From contig WVSP01000001.1 in assembly GCA_015689735.1 (NCBI GenBank), positions 794,001 through 858,000 of the forward strand: a DNA stretch of 64,000 bases, read 5' to 3'. A program made the translations under genes and the position numbers. The DNA is from Rhodobacterales bacterium LSUCC0031 (GTDB lineage Bacteria; Pseudomonadota; Alphaproteobacteria; Rhodobacterales; Rhodobacteraceae). A model generated the notes under the pieces. It worked only from the letters and a program-made list of their open reading frames with translations, had not been told where the DNA came from and searched no databases. Shown one piece after another: positions 17,847-26,744 of the stretch (position 1 is the first letter of the stretch; every line of letters begins with the position of its first letter).

Positions 17847-18686
17847 TCAGCGGATCAGTTGCGGCCGGATCCGTAGCCGCATGCGCTGTGCGCCGGGCAG
17901 GTGGCGATTGAGGCGTGCATTGATCAGCGCGAAGACGGCGATGATGACCAGCGTCAGCGCCACGAAGTAAAGTGCCACGATCGGATAGGGGACAAAAGGG
18001 TTAAACGTGCGATCAGCGAAGTAGTTGGCGTAATAAAGCGCATCGCCGCGCTGTTGAAATGCCGGGAAGGACGAGAAAAAGACCAACGCCGTGGCATGGA
18101 ACAGAAAGATCGCCTCGTTCGTGTAGGCGGGCCATGCCAGCCGCATGGTGGTGGGGAATGTGATGCGGCGAAAGCGCTTCCAGCCCGACAGCCCATAGGC
18201 ATCGGCCGCCTCCAGATCGCCCCTTGGCACATTCCTGAGCGCGCCGTAGAAAATTTCGGCTGAATAGGCCGAGGTGTTGAGAAACAGCACGATCAGCGCC
18301 CCAAGCCATGCGCGCGCAAACCAGCGCGTTTCGGCCGCGATCTCGACGCCCATAAGCGTGAATTCGATGCCCACGCGCGGCAGCATGACGAAAGCCTCGT
18401 AGGCCATGAAGAACTGGATGAACAAGGGCGAGCCGCGGAAGATGAAAATGAACCATTCCGCCGGTTTGCGGATCGCCCATGCCGGGCTGGCTTTGGCCAC
18501 GGCCAGCGCCACCGCGAAGAAAAACCCGAAAAACAGCGCGAGGATGCCGAAATAGACGTTCCAGATCATGCCCGAGCCGATCAACACCACCTGCTCGCAT
18601 AAGGTGATATCGGCTTGCGGCAAGAGCCGCTCGCCAATTCCGAGCGCGCGCAGGCCGTAATCGTGAAGCGCCTCTGCGCAAATCAT
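17847..18686 (-). CDS. ABC transporter permease, HisM/polar amino acid type
   Basis: A 279-residue inner-membrane permease with about five helices. The EAA loop is LEAADAYGLSGWKRFRRITFP. Helix-rich segments include the region after VVLIGSGMIWNVYFG and the one ending VALYFVALTLVIIAVFALINARL. The start ATG 18686 overlaps the other permease's stop by 4 bp. It forms a heterodimeric channel with that permease. Family specificity is for polar or basic amino acids and related amines. Confidence 0.9.
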   Translation of the reverse strand: MICAEALHDYGLRALGIGERLLPQADITLCEQVVLIGSGMIWNVYFGILALFFGFFFAVALAVAKASPAWAIRKPAEWFIFIFRGSPLFIQFFMAYEAFVMLPRVGIEFTLMGVEIAAETRWFARAWLGALIVLFLNTSAYSAEIFYGALRNVPRGDLEAADAYGLSGWKRFRRITFPTTMRLAWPAYTNEAIFLFHATALVFFSSFPAFQQRGDALYYANYFADRTFNPFVPYPIVALYFVALTLVIIAVFALINARLNRHLPGAQRMRLRIRPQLIR

Positions 18687-19564
18687 GTCGCGGCCTTTCT
18701 GAGCGCTTCACCTGCGGCGGTGGCTTGGCCGCGGCTGAGATGTGTCGTCAACCGCGCAAGACCGATCTCGGAGATCCGCGTCAGGCAGAGGTAGAAGATC
18801 AAAAGCCCGAGGAAATACCAAAACCGCCAATCGGGATGGGGGTATTGATAGGCCGAATTGCGCGAACCACCAAGCTCGCGCGCCCAGTACACGATATCCT
18901 CGATGCCGAGCAGGAACAAAAGCGGCGTGGCCTTGATCAGGATCAGCCAGATATTGCTCAACCCCGGCAATGCGTAGATCCACATTTGTGGCACCAAGAT
19001 GCGCCAGAAGACTTGGCGGCGCGACATGCCATAGGCGGCCGCCGTTTCGAGCTGTGCATGAGGCACCGCGCGCATCGCCCCGTAAAGCACATTGCCGCAA
19101 AAGGCGCCAAAGACGATGGAATAGGTAAAGACGGCCAAAGCAAAGCCGTAAAGCTCATGCACCCATTGCGGGGCATTGCCGGATGGCGTGCGCGCCTCGG
19201 GGCATACAAGGAAATTGGCGCCTTGGCGGATATTTTCGGTCCAGTCGGGGCAGACAATCTGGTGGCGCAGATACTCGATGCCTTGGTCGAGGACGAGGAT
19301 GAAAAATAGAAAAAAAACGATGTCCGGCACACCACGCACCATCGCGGTGTAGAGCTTGCCCAGCGATGCGATGGGAAAGAGATGGCTGCGCGATGCGCTG
19401 GCGGCGGCAAAGCCGAAGGCAAGGGAAATCGGGGCCGTCACGGCCAGAAGGGCGAAGACCACCAAGAAAGATTGGTAAAACAGCATATGCGCGCCGTTGG
19501 TCAGGTAGCAGCTGAACCAGCGGAGCGTGTCGAGCGTGGAAGGGTCGGTGCAAAACGCGAACAT
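18683..19564 (-). CDS. ABC transporter permease, HisQ/polar amino acid type
   Basis: A 293-residue permease. The EAA loop reads LETAAAYGMSRRQVFWRILVPQMWIYALPG. It is larger than typical HisQ because of a periplasmic insertion around residues 100-135 that contains two Cys (IVCPDWTENIRQ... FLVCPEARTP), possibly disulphide-bonded. The ATG at 19564 lies 139 bp after the binding-protein stop. That gap is filled by a dispersed repeat element and a hairpin, so expression of the permeases may be set lower than that of the binding protein. Confidence 0.9.
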   Translation of the reverse strand: MFAFCTDPSTLDTLRWFSCYLTNGAHMLFYQSFLVVFALLAVTAPISLAFGFAAASASRSHLFPIASLGKLYTAMVRGVPDIVFFLFFILVLDQGIEYLRHQIVCPDWTENIRQGANFLVCPEARTPSGNAPQWVHELYGFALAVFTYSIVFGAFCGNVLYGAMRAVPHAQLETAAAYGMSRRQVFWRILVPQMWIYALPGLSNIWLILIKATPLLFLLGIEDIVYWARELGGSRNSAYQYPHPDWRFWYFLGLLIFYLCLTRISEIGLARLTTHLSRGQATAAGEALRKAAT

Positions 19565-19586
19565 CGGTGCCTTTTGGGCGGGCGAA

Positions 19587-19642
19587 GGGGGCTCTGCCCC
19601 CCGGCCTACGGCCTTCCCCGGGATATTTTCGAAACGAAGAAG
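19587..19642 (+). repeat. Dispersed element, copy B (full, antisense to its operon)
   Basis: In order: hairpin 1 GGGGGC-TCT-GCCCCC (19587-19601), hairpin 2 GGCC-TAC-GGCC (19603-19613), then CCCCGGGATATTT and AAACGAAGAAG (to 19642). It is oriented on the plus strand inside the minus-strand ABC transporter operon. Confidence 0.85.
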
Positions 19643-19669
19643 CGGGAGAAGCTTGATAAGGGAGGAATG

Positions 19670-19694
19670 GGGGCAGGCGGCTGGCCTGCCCCCT
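19670..19694 (-). terminator. Hairpin between binding-protein and permease genes
   Basis: Ten-bp stem GGGGGCAGGC/GCCTGCCCCC with a 5-nt loop, 10 bp after the binding-protein stop. There is no strong T-run on the minus strand. It therefore probably acts as an attenuator or mRNA 3'-end stabiliser, keeping the binding protein in excess over the permeases. Confidence 0.6.
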
Positions 19695-19703
19695 TGTCTT
19701 GGA

Positions 19704-20420
19704 TCAGAAGGTCGCCGCGTCTGCGCCGAACCACTGCAAGATCAGCGCGTTGAGCGTGCCGTCTGCCTTCATCGAGGTGATGGCGGCATCAAATGCCTCA
19801 CGGCGCGGGTCACCTTCGCGCAGCGCCATGCCGACACCGCCGCCAAGCTGGACGGGCTCGCCCACGATCATCAAATCGGCATCTTCATTGGCGATCGGCA
19901 GGAGGTAGTCGCCATCGGCAAAGACCGCGTCGGCCTCGCCGTTGCGAACAGCCGCCACGGTTTCATCGGGGGTGGCAAATTCGATCAACGTCGCGCCGGA
20001 GGCTGCGATGTAGCCGGCTTGAATGGTGTTGGTCTGGGCCGCGACGACCGATCCCTCAAGCGTGAAATCCTCCGACATCCCCATGAACAGCGAAGAGGCA
20101 GGCGGGAAATAAGCTTGGGTGAAATCGACGATCGCTTCGCGCTCTTCGGTGATCGACATACCCGCGATGATGGTGTCGTAATTGCCGCTTGTCAGGTTGG
20201 GAATGATGCTGTCCCAATCATTCTTGACCCATTCGCAGGTCAGCTGCGCGCGGGCGCAAAGCTCGTCGCCCAGATCGCGCTCGAAGCCTGCGATCTCACC
20301 TTGGTCATTGATGAAGTTGTAGGGAGGGTAGGCGCCCTCCGTGCCCATGCGCACGACATCTGCACTCGCCGCACCGGCGGCAAGGGCAAAAAGGCTTGCG
20401 GTCAGGATCAGGTGTTTCAT
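19704..20420 (-). CDS. ABC transporter periplasmic substrate-binding protein
   Basis: A 238-residue family 3 solute-binding protein. A standard signal peptide (MKHLILTASLFALAAGAASA, cleavage before DVV) is followed by GTEGAYPPYNFINDQGEIAGFERDL, the family opening. NLTSGNYDTIIAGMSITEEREAIVDFTQAYF covers the ligand-gating region. The ligand is not deducible from motifs; the lysine/arginine/ornithine group and polyamine-related amines are the natural guesses given the neighbours. It lies 36 bp after the ATPase gene. Confidence 0.92.
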   Translation of the reverse strand: MKHLILTASLFALAAGAASADVVRMGTEGAYPPYNFINDQGEIAGFERDLGDELCARAQLTCEWVKNDWDSIIPNLTSGNYDTIIAGMSITEEREAIVDFTQAYFPPASSLFMGMSEDFTLEGSVVAAQTNTIQAGYIAASGATLIEFATPDETVAAVRNGEADAVFADGDYLLPIANEDADLMIVGEPVQLGGGVGMALREGDPRREAFDAAITSMKADGTLNALILQWFGADAATF

Positions 20421-20456
20421 TTCAGGGTCTCCCGGTTTGTGTGGGTCGGTCTTGCC

Positions 20457-21245
20457 TCAAGCCGCTTTGAAATGGCTGAGGAACTGTTGCAGGCGCGCGG
20501 ATTTCGGCGCGCCGAAAAGTTGGTCAGGCGGGCCTTCTTCTTCGATCTTGCCTTGGTGCAGAAAGATCGTTCGGCTCGACAGGTCGCGTGCCATGCGCAT
20601 GTCATGGGTGACAAGGATCATGGTGCGCCCCTCTTCGGCCAGCGCGCGGATCACGCGCACCACCTCTTGTTCCAATTCGGGGTCAAGGGCGCTGGTCGGC
20701 TCATCGAATAAAAGCGCGCGCGGCTCCATGCACAGCGCACGCGCGATGGCGGCGCGTTGCTGCTGGCCGCCGGACAGTTGCGCAGGCCACGCATCGGCCT
20801 TGTCGGCGATGCCGACCTTGTCGAGATAGGCGCGGGCGCGGGCTTCGACCTCGCGGCGATCTTGGCCAAGGACACTGAGCGGGGCCTCCATCACGTTTTG
20901 AAGGATGGTCATGTGTGACCATAGGTTGAACTGCTGGAAGACCATCGACAGGTTGGTGCGGATGCGGCGGATCTGTTCGGGATCGGCGGGGCGGCGGGTG
21001 GCACCTGTGCCTTTCCATCGCACCGGTTCACCTTCGAAGATGATGTCGCCTGATTGGCTGTCTTCGAGCAGGTTGGCACAGCGCAAAAGCGTGGATTTGC
21101 CCGATCCGGATGAGCCGATCAATGCAATCACCTCGCCCGTATGGGCGGTCAGATCGACCCCGCGCAGCACGTCGAGCGACCCGAAGCTTTTGTGCAGGCC
21201 GCTAATCGCGATGACAGGTGACTTGGCCGCGCTTGCTGCCTGCAT
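20457..21245 (-). CDS. ABC transporter ATP-binding protein, HisP type
   Basis: A 262-residue ATPase for the amine/amino-acid importer. Walker A GSSGSGKST, Q-loop MVFQQFNLWSHMT, signature LSGGQQQR, Walker B ALLFDEPTSALDPE and switch VTHDMRMAR are all intact. ATG 21245 (MQAASAAKSPVIAISGLHKSF) was chosen over an upstream in-frame ATG because it directly precedes the first strand and has GGGGAA upstream. It is the first gene of the minus-strand unit that runs to at least 14405. Confidence 0.93.
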   Translation of the reverse strand: MQAASAAKSPVIAISGLHKSFGSLDVLRGVDLTAHTGEVIALIGSSGSGKSTLLRCANLLEDSQSGDIIFEGEPVRWKGTGATRRPADPEQIRRIRTNLSMVFQQFNLWSHMTILQNVMEAPLSVLGQDRREVEARARAYLDKVGIADKADAWPAQLSGGQQQRAAIARALCMEPRALLFDEPTSALDPELEQEVVRVIRALAEEGRTMILVTHDMRMARDLSSRTIFLHQGKIEEEGPPDQLFGAPKSARLQQFLSHFKAA

Positions 21246-21317
21246 GCCGGACGTTTCCCCAGAGTGATCAACGGATTTGCACTTAACCGCCGCGCGATTG
21301 CAACAGTCATGTGTCAC

Positions 21318-21332
21318 TTGACCCGCGGTCAA
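21318..21332. promoter_or_regulatory. Palindrome upstream of the ABC importer operon
   Basis: TTGACC-CGC-GGTCAA, a perfect inverted repeat 73 bp before the ATPase start. It has the size and symmetry of a dimeric regulator site and also fits the T-N11-A spacing of LysR sites. Confidence 0.4.
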
Positions 21333-21365
21333 CGCGCTTGATTTGCGCGCTTTGGCGGCGATTGC

Positions 21366-22091
21366 CTAAGGATCGGGCGGCTGTGGCAAGGCAAGATAGG
21401 CCGCTTTGTCGATCTGCACGATGCCCTTGAGGTCAAGCGCTGCGCGATGCGCCGGTGCAAGCGCAGCCGCGCCTTGAGCGACCGCTTGGGCGATGCTGTC
21501 GGGTGCATGTGCCAGCGCGGTGATGAGCGGTAGGCCCGGCGTGGGCGGTGTGCGTGCGATCTCAAGCGTGGGGGCAAGTGGGGTGTGCCGCAGCATGAGC
21601 CGCCATGTTTGGGCATCGATGGCCGCGAGGTCAGCGCGCCCTTCGGCCACCGCGAGCGCCGAGGCGGCATGCGCCCCTGTCACCATCACGGCGCCATATG
21701 CCATCTTTTGGGAGGTCAGCCAGCTGACCAGGGCAGACCACCCCGACTGGCTGAGCGGGTCGTTGATCGCAAGGCATGGGTGTGCGGGTAAAGGGCCGGG
21801 CCGGGCGATGATGACCGAGTTGTAATAGCCCGGCGGGCAGCCGGGCAGGCCGTAATCGGGCGTGGCCACCAACGCCACCTTGTCATGGAGCCGCAGCCGA
21901 AACGGCAGCCCACAGGTCTGGGCCAAGACAAGCCGCGGATCTTGCCAGATCGCCCAAAGATCACCATCGCGCGTCAAGGTCTTGGGCGCAGCAAGGCCCA
22001 CCTGGTCGAGCGCATCGCGGATATGGCCCCAGAATGCATCGGTCGCCCCACGAATTTCGGGGCGATCATACATGGGAAGGGCCGCAATCAT
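21366..22091 (-). CDS. PhnD/SsuA-like substrate-binding-fold protein without signal peptide
   Basis: A 241-residue protein resembling phosphate/phosphonate-type binding proteins. Matching segments are MYDRPEIRGATDAFWGHIRDAL, CGLPFRLRLHDKVALVATPDYG, the YYNSVIIAR strand and ALAVAEGRADLAAIDAQTWRLM. Unlike transported binding proteins it starts MIAALPMYDRPE with no hydrophobic leader, and no permease or ATPase is adjacent in its class. It is therefore probably a cytosolic ligand-binding or enzyme-like protein of unknown role. It ends 120 bp before the importer ATPase start and lies 9 bp after the TerB-like gene. Confidence 0.75.
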   Translation of the reverse strand: MIAALPMYDRPEIRGATDAFWGHIRDALDQVGLAAPKTLTRDGDLWAIWQDPRLVLAQTCGLPFRLRLHDKVALVATPDYGLPGCPPGYYNSVIIARPGPLPAHPCLAINDPLSQSGWSALVSWLTSQKMAYGAVMVTGAHAASALAVAEGRADLAAIDAQTWRLMLRHTPLAPTLEIARTPPTPGLPLITALAHAPDSIAQAVAQGAAALAPAHRAALDLKGIVQIDKAAYLALPQPPDP

Positions 22092-22100
22092 GTGACGGGT

Positions 22101-22550
22101 CTATGCGCTGTAATGGGACTGCATGACGCGCAAGCGGGCAAGATTGCTATCGCGATCATTGACGCCAAGCATCGGGGCCACCATGCGCAACAGCGCGTCT
22201 TCCTGCGTGTCACGCGTGCCATCGGCAAGGGCGATGAACCACATCGCCTCGATCACATGGACGCGGTCCTCGTAAGTGACGCAATCCTTGATCGCGCGGG
22301 TAAAACGGACGGTGTCTGGTGCGCCGCTTTCGAGGATTTCGGCATCCTGCCGCAAGGCGCGGGTTTGGGCCGTGTCCAACCCATAGCGGTGCGACAACAC
22401 TCGGTCGATCTGGTCGCGTTCAATCTGGGCATAATCATCATCGGCGCGCGCGATGCGCACGAGGAGTGCTGCCAGCGCCAGGCGGGAATCCTCGGCGGCA
22501 AGCGGGGCAGGGGCGGGGGCCGTCAGGCGGCGTAGGAGATCCGTAATCAT
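22101..22550 (-). CDS. TerB-family tellurite resistance-like protein
   Basis: A 149-residue all-helical protein with the TerB pattern. Each half has an acidic metal-binding-like loop: LLVRIARADDDYAQIERDQIDRVL and MWFIALADGTRDTQEDALLRMVAPMLGV. Such small TerB/DjlA-type proteins are widespread and mostly uncharacterised; the name does not imply tellurite resistance here. ATG 22550 starts MITDLLRRL. It is followed at 9 bp by the PhnD-like gene. Confidence 0.82.
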   Translation of the reverse strand: MITDLLRRLTAPAPAPLAAEDSRLALAALLVRIARADDDYAQIERDQIDRVLSHRYGLDTAQTRALRQDAEILESGAPDTVRFTRAIKDCVTYEDRVHVIEAMWFIALADGTRDTQEDALLRMVAPMLGVNDRDSNLARLRVMQSHYSA

Positions 22551-22594
22551 GGCGCGTCATATAGGCCGGGTTACGGTGCGTGAAAAGCACCCTG

Positions 22595-23485
22595 TCACGG
22601 GGTTCTGATCCTGCCTTGAGCGATCTGGACGGCCTGACCTGCCACGCGGATGGCGCAAAGCATGCCGTTCCTCACATCGGCCGACAGCCGTAGCGTCGAG
22701 GGGCGCCCCATCTCAATGCCTTGGGCCAGATGCAGAGTGGTTGTGCCATCGCCCAAAGCACCGTTTGCCAGAAGCTGCGCGGCAAGGATCGCGGTGGCCG
22801 ATCCCGTGGCAGGGTCTTCGGGGATGCCGTCGCCGGGGGCGAACATGCGCGCCTGGATATCGCAGCCATCGCCTTGGGTATAAAGGTAAAGCCCGACCGC
22901 CGACCGCCCGGTGTCGTCGATCGCGGCACGGGCCTTCATCGCGCTCCAGCCGGGTTCCTGCGGCCAGGCCTGGGCGAGGGCGGCGCGATCGCGGACCTGC
23001 GCGAACAAAAAGGCCGGGCCCGCTTCGAAGGCGCCGGGGGCGTGCGGGCCGATCTGTCGCGGCGAGAGGCCGATGGCCGCCGCGATCACGTCGCGGTCGG
23101 GTGCTATGCCGATGGGTGCGGGGATGCGCGGAGCGGTGAACTCGGCCAGCGCTGGCCCTGCACCTTGGGTGATCGTAACGCGCACCAGACCCGCGCGCTC
23201 TTCGAGCATGAGCGGTGCTGCGCTCTCGCCCGCCAGGTGCAGGGCGCAACCGATGGTGGGGTGGCCCGCAAAGGGGATTTCAGCGGCCGGGGTGAAGATG
23301 CGGACCTTGGCGCTATGGGCCGGATCCTCCGGAGCCATGATGAAGATCGTCTCGGACAGGTTGAACTGACATGCGATGGTCTGCATCTGCGCATCACTCA
23401 ACCCATCGGCCCCTTCGACGATGGCAAGCGGGTTTCCGGCAAAGTGTCGGTCAGTAAAGACATCATAGATCAGGAAATCGAGCAT
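22595..23485 (-). CDS. PhzF family isomerase/epimerase-like protein
   Basis: A 296-residue PhzF-fold protein. The start at ATG 23485 (MLDFLIYDVFTDRHFAGNPLAIVE) is the family's invariant opening; the much longer open frame upstream is not supported. The catalytic Glu45 is in FNLSETIF. Other marks are FTPAAEIPFAGHPTIGCA and GDGIPEDPATGSA. PhzF enzymes isomerise 2,3-dihydro-3-hydroxyanthranilate, but most homologues, like this one without phenazine genes, have unknown substrates. Confidence 0.9.
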   Translation of the reverse strand: MLDFLIYDVFTDRHFAGNPLAIVEGADGLSDAQMQTIACQFNLSETIFIMAPEDPAHSAKVRIFTPAAEIPFAGHPTIGCALHLAGESAAPLMLEERAGLVRVTITQGAGPALAEFTAPRIPAPIGIAPDRDVIAAAIGLSPRQIGPHAPGAFEAGPAFLFAQVRDRAALAQAWPQEPGWSAMKARAAIDDTGRSAVGLYLYTQGDGCDIQARMFAPGDGIPEDPATGSATAILAAQLLANGALGDGTTTLHLAQGIEMGRPSTLRLSADVRNGMLCAIRVAGQAVQIAQGRIRTP

Positions 23486-23562
23486 CGTTCCCCCGGCGTC
23501 ATGGACCCGCCGCATGGGATCATCGCAAGCCGGACATGGCAAGGGGTGACGGGGGGAATCCT

Positions 23563-23591
23563 TTGACAGGCAGGCATGTTTCAGATATGAA
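23563..23591 (+). promoter_or_regulatory. Promoter of the leucine degradation operon
   Basis: A perfect -35 TTGACA (23563-23568), an exact 17-bp spacer and -10 TATGAA (23586-23591). This is the best sigma-70-type promoter in the window; initiation is expected near 23598. The operator that follows overlaps its end. Confidence 0.7.
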
Positions 23592-23609
23592 TTGAACAAG
23601 CGTTCAATT
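23590..23609. promoter_or_regulatory. Operator overlapping the ivd transcription start
   Basis: AATTGAAC-AAGC-GTTCAATT, a perfect 8-bp inverted repeat covering the end of the -10 and the expected start site. The position implies repression, and the symmetry suits a TetR-type regulator. The regulator gene is not in the window. Confidence 0.65.
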
Positions 23610-23627
23610 AACCGGAGGGATTGACGC

Positions 23628-24791
23628 ATGTTTCTGGCCTCGATGCGGTTTGATCTTGGCGAAGATGTGAATGCGCTGCGCGATCTGGTGCATCGCTTCG
23701 CACAGGAGCGGGTCAAACCTTTGGCTGCCGAGACAGACCGCAGCAACGCCTTTCCCAATGCGCTTTGGCCCGAGATGGGCGCGCTGGGCCTGCTCGGCAT
23801 CACGGTCGAGGAGGAATTCGGCGGCGCCGGCATGGGGTATCTCGCCCATACCGTGGCGGTTGAGGAGATTAGCCGCGCTTCGGCCGCGATCGGGCTGAGT
23901 TACGGGGCGCATTCCAACCTGTGCGTGAACCAGATCAAGCTCAACGGCACGGCAGCGCAAAAAGCCCAATATCTGCCCAAGCTGGTGTCGGGCGAACATA
24001 TCGGCGCGCTCGCCATGTCCGAAGCCGGGGCGGGGTCCGATGTGGTGGGGATGCAGCTGCGCGCCGAAAAGCGAAATGACCGCTATGTTCTGAACGGCAC
24101 GAAATACTGGATTACCAATGGCCCCGATGCCGATACGTTGGTCGTCTATGCCAAGACCGATCCGGCGGCGGGATCGAAGGGGATTACCGCCTTCATCGTG
24201 GAAAAGACGATGAAGGGGTTCTCGACCAGCCCACATTTCGACAAGCTGGGCATGCGCGGCTCGAACACCGCCGAATTGGTGTTCGAAGATGTCGAAGTGC
24301 CGTTCGAGAATGTGCTGGGCGAGGAGGGACGCGGGGTCCGCGTCCTGATGAGCGGGCTGGATTACGAGCGCGTCGTGCTGTCGGGCGTCAATATCGGGAT
24401 CATGGCGGGGTGTCTCGATGAGGTGATGCCCTACATGGTCGAACGCCGTCAGTTTGGCCAAAGCATCGGGAATTTCCAGCTGATGCAGGGCAAGATCGCG
24501 GATATGTACACTGCGATGAATTCCGCCCGCGCCTATGCCTATGAAGTGGCCCGCGCCTGTGATCGCGGCGAAGTCACGCGGCAGGATGCCGCCGCTTGCG
24601 TGCTTTATGCCAGTGAAGAGGGGATGAAAGTCGCCCATCAGGCGGTGCAGGCGATGGGGGGGGCGGGCTTTCTGGCCGATGCACCCGTTGCGCGCATGTT
24701 CCGCGATGCCAAGCTGATGGAGATCGGGGCAGGCACCTCTGAAATCCGTCGCATGCTGGTGGGGCGTGAATTGATGGCCTCAATGGCATAG
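23628..24791 (+). CDS. ivd: Isovaleryl-CoA dehydrogenase
   Basis: A 387-residue acyl-CoA dehydrogenase converting isovaleryl-CoA to 3-methylcrotonyl-CoA in leucine breakdown. The catalytic Glu sits in the IVD-specific position within [12 protein letters not shown], followed by [23 protein letters not shown], which matches IVD rather than other acyl-CoA dehydrogenases. FAD-binding segments are [13 protein letters not shown] and YWITNGPDA, and the end [17 protein letters not shown] is typical. A GGAGGGA ribosome site precedes ATG 23628. It heads the operon that continues with the 3-methylcrotonyl-CoA carboxylase genes. Confidence 0.95.
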   Translation: MFLASMRFDLGEDVNALRDLVHRFAQERVKPLAAETDRSNAFPNALWPEMGALGLLGITVEEEFGGAGMGYLAHTVAVEEISRASAAIGLSYGAHSNLCVNQIKLNGTAAQKAQYLPKLVSGEHIGALAMSEAGAGSDVVGMQLRAEKRNDRYVLNGTKYWITNGPDADTLVVYAKTDPAAGSKGITAFIVEKTMKGFSTSPHFDKLGMRGSNTAELVFEDVEVPFENVLGEEGRGVRVLMSGLDYERVVLSGVNIGIMAGCLDEVMPYMVERRQFGQSIGNFQLMQGKIADMYTAMNSARAYAYEVARACDRGEVTRQDAAACVLYASEEGMKVAHQAVQAMGGAGFLADAPVARMFRDAKLMEIGAGTSEIRRMLVGRELMASMA

Positions 24792-25082
24792 GTGGCCCGC
24801 ATGCATGGTCTGATCCTTCCACTGGTGGCGGGGCTGGTCGGGGCCGGGGTGCTTGGCCTTTGGCTAGGCATGCGCGCACTGCCGCCGACCGAAACCGCGA
24901 TCATCGAAGCCCAAGCCGCGCGCTACGTGGCTGAGACCGGCGGTGCGCCTACCGATTGCGCGGCGCGCCCGGCAGCGATCGCGGGTGTGCGATTGATCGT
25001 GACCTGCCGCGATGATTGGGTCGCGGCGGTTGATGCTTTGGGGCGAGTGGTCACGCTGCCCGATCTGGGGCCTCGCACATGA
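24792..25082 (+). CDS. Small membrane-anchored or exported protein in the leucine cluster
   Basis: A 96-residue product with one N-terminal hydrophobic segment ([21 protein letters not shown]), then a short soluble part with two Cys (about residues 57 and 72) that could form a disulphide. The start is GTG 24792, one base after the ivd stop; ATG 24801 would shorten it by three residues. I recognise no family. Its position between ivd and mccB suggests co-transcription but says little about function. Confidence 0.6.
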   Translation: MARMHGLILPLVAGLVGAGVLGLWLGMRALPPTETAIIEAQAARYVAETGGAPTDCAARPAAIAGVRLIVTCRDDWVAAVDALGRVVTLPDLGPRT

Positions 25083-25131
25083 CATCTGGTCATCACCAAG
25101 CGCAGTTGCCGCGTGGCAAAGGGGGGGTGCC

Positions 25132-26733
25132 ATGCGCCTGACATCGCAATTCAACGCCGCCGCTCAAGACGCCCGCGACAATCGCGCCGCCCATCTCACC
25201 GCCTTGGACGAGATTGCCACGGCCGCAGCCCTTGCCGCCGATGGCGGCGGGGCCAAGACGCGCGAGCGCCACGTCGCGCGTGGCAAGATGCTGCCGCGCG
25301 ACCGGGTGGCGAACCTCCTCGATCCGGGTGCAGCCTTTCTCGAGGTGGGGGCCTTGGCAGGGCATGCATTATATGATGGCGCGGCCCCATGCGGGGGCGT
25401 GATCGCAGGTGTCGGCCAGGTTGAGGGGCGGCAGGTCATGGTGATCTGCAATGACGCCACGGTGAAGGGCGGCACCTATTTCCCGATCACGGTCAAAAAG
25501 CACCTGCGCGCGCAGGAGATCGCGGCCCAATGTCGCTTGCCTTGCATCTACCTTGTCGATAGCGGGGGTGCGAACCTGCCCAATCAGGACGAAGTCTTTC
25601 CCGACCGCGACCATTTCGGGCGGATCTTCTACAATCAGGCACAGATGTCGGCGGCGGGCATCGCGCAGATTGCCGTGGTGATGGGGTCTTGCACGGCAGG
25701 GGGCGCTTATGTGCCAGCCATGTCGGATGTCTCGATCATCGTGAGGGATCAAGGCACGATCTTTCTCGCCGGTCCACCCTTGGTGCGCGCGGCAACGGGC
25801 GAGGTCGTCAGCGCCGAGGATCTGGGCGGGGGCGATGTGCATACGCGCCTGTCGGGTGTCGCCGATTACTTGGCCGAGGATGATGCGCATGCACTGGCCC
25901 TGGCGCGGCGCGCGGTCAGGTCCTTGGGCGGGGATCGGTGGGTTGCACCCACCCTACAGGGCCGCCCGCCTGCTTATGATCCTGACGAATTGCTGGGCGT
26001 GGTGCCCGCGTCCCTGACCACGCCCTATGACATCCGTGAGGTGATCGCGCGCATCGTCGATGATAGCTGGTTTGACGAATTCAAACCCCGCTTCGGCGAG
26101 ACCATCGTGACGGGCTTTGCGCAAGTGATGGGCATGGATGTGGGCATCGTCGCCAACAATGGCGTATTGTTTTCCGAAAGCGCGCAAAAGGCCGCGCATT
26201 TCGTGCAGCTGTGTTCACAGCGCAAGATCCCGCTGGTGTTCTTGCAGAATATCACCGGCTTCATGGTCGGCCGCAAATACGAGAATGAAGGCATCGCGCG
26301 GCACGGCGCCAAGATGGTGACGGCGGTGGCCACGACCGCGGTGCCGAAAATCACCATGCTGGTGGGCGGCTCTTTCGGGGCGGGCAATTATGGCATGGCG
26401 GGGCGCGCCTATAGCCCGCAGTTCCTGTGGTCCTGGCCGAATTCCCGCATCTCGGTGATGGGCGGTGCGCAAGCAGCAGGTGTACTTGCCACCGTCAAGC
26501 GCGAGGCGTTGGAGCGGGCCGGGCAAACATGGTCGGCCGAGGATGAAGCAGCTTTCAAGCGCCCCACGATCGAGATGTTCGCGCGGCAGTCGCATCCGCT
26601 CTATGCCTCAGCCCGGCTTTGGGATGACGGGGTGCTCGACCCGCGCAAGAGCCGTGAGGTGCTGGCCCTAAGCCTTGCCGCCGCCCTGAACCCGCCGGTG
26701 GAGGAGACGCGCTTTGGCGTTTTCCGAATGTGA
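25132..26733 (+). CDS. mccB: 3-methylcrotonyl-CoA carboxylase, carboxyltransferase (beta) subunit
   Basis: A 533-residue biotin-dependent carboxyltransferase subunit acting on 3-methylcrotonyl-CoA. ATG 25132 follows a GGGGGGG ribosome site and gives [18 protein letters not shown], the usual MccB start. The N-terminal crotonase-like domain contains [37 protein letters not shown] and [20 protein letters not shown]. The C-terminal domain has [27 protein letters not shown] and [34 protein letters not shown]. It works with MccA downstream. A dispersed element separates the two genes. Confidence 0.95.
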   Translation: MRLTSQFNAAAQDARDNRAAHLTALDEIATAAALAADGGGAKTRERHVARGKMLPRDRVANLLDPGAAFLEVGALAGHALYDGAAPCGGVIAGVGQVEGRQVMVICNDATVKGGTYFPITVKKHLRAQEIAAQCRLPCIYLVDSGGANLPNQDEVFPDRDHFGRIFYNQAQMSAAGIAQIAVVMGSCTAGGAYVPAMSDVSIIVRDQGTIFLAGPPLVRAATGEVVSAEDLGGGDVHTRLSGVADYLAEDDAHALALARRAVRSLGGDRWVAPTLQGRPPAYDPDELLGVVPASLTTPYDIREVIARIVDDSWFDEFKPRFGETIVTGFAQVMGMDVGIVANNGVLFSESAQKAAHFVQLCSQRKIPLVFLQNITGFMVGRKYENEGIARHGAKMVTAVATTAVPKITMLVGGSFGAGNYGMAGRAYSPQFLWSWPNSRISVMGGAQAAGVLATVKREALERAGQTWSAEDEAAFKRPTIEMFARQSHPLYASARLWDDGVLDPRKSREVLALSLAAALNPPVEETRFGVFRM

Positions 26734-26744
26734 GGCTTTGGGAT

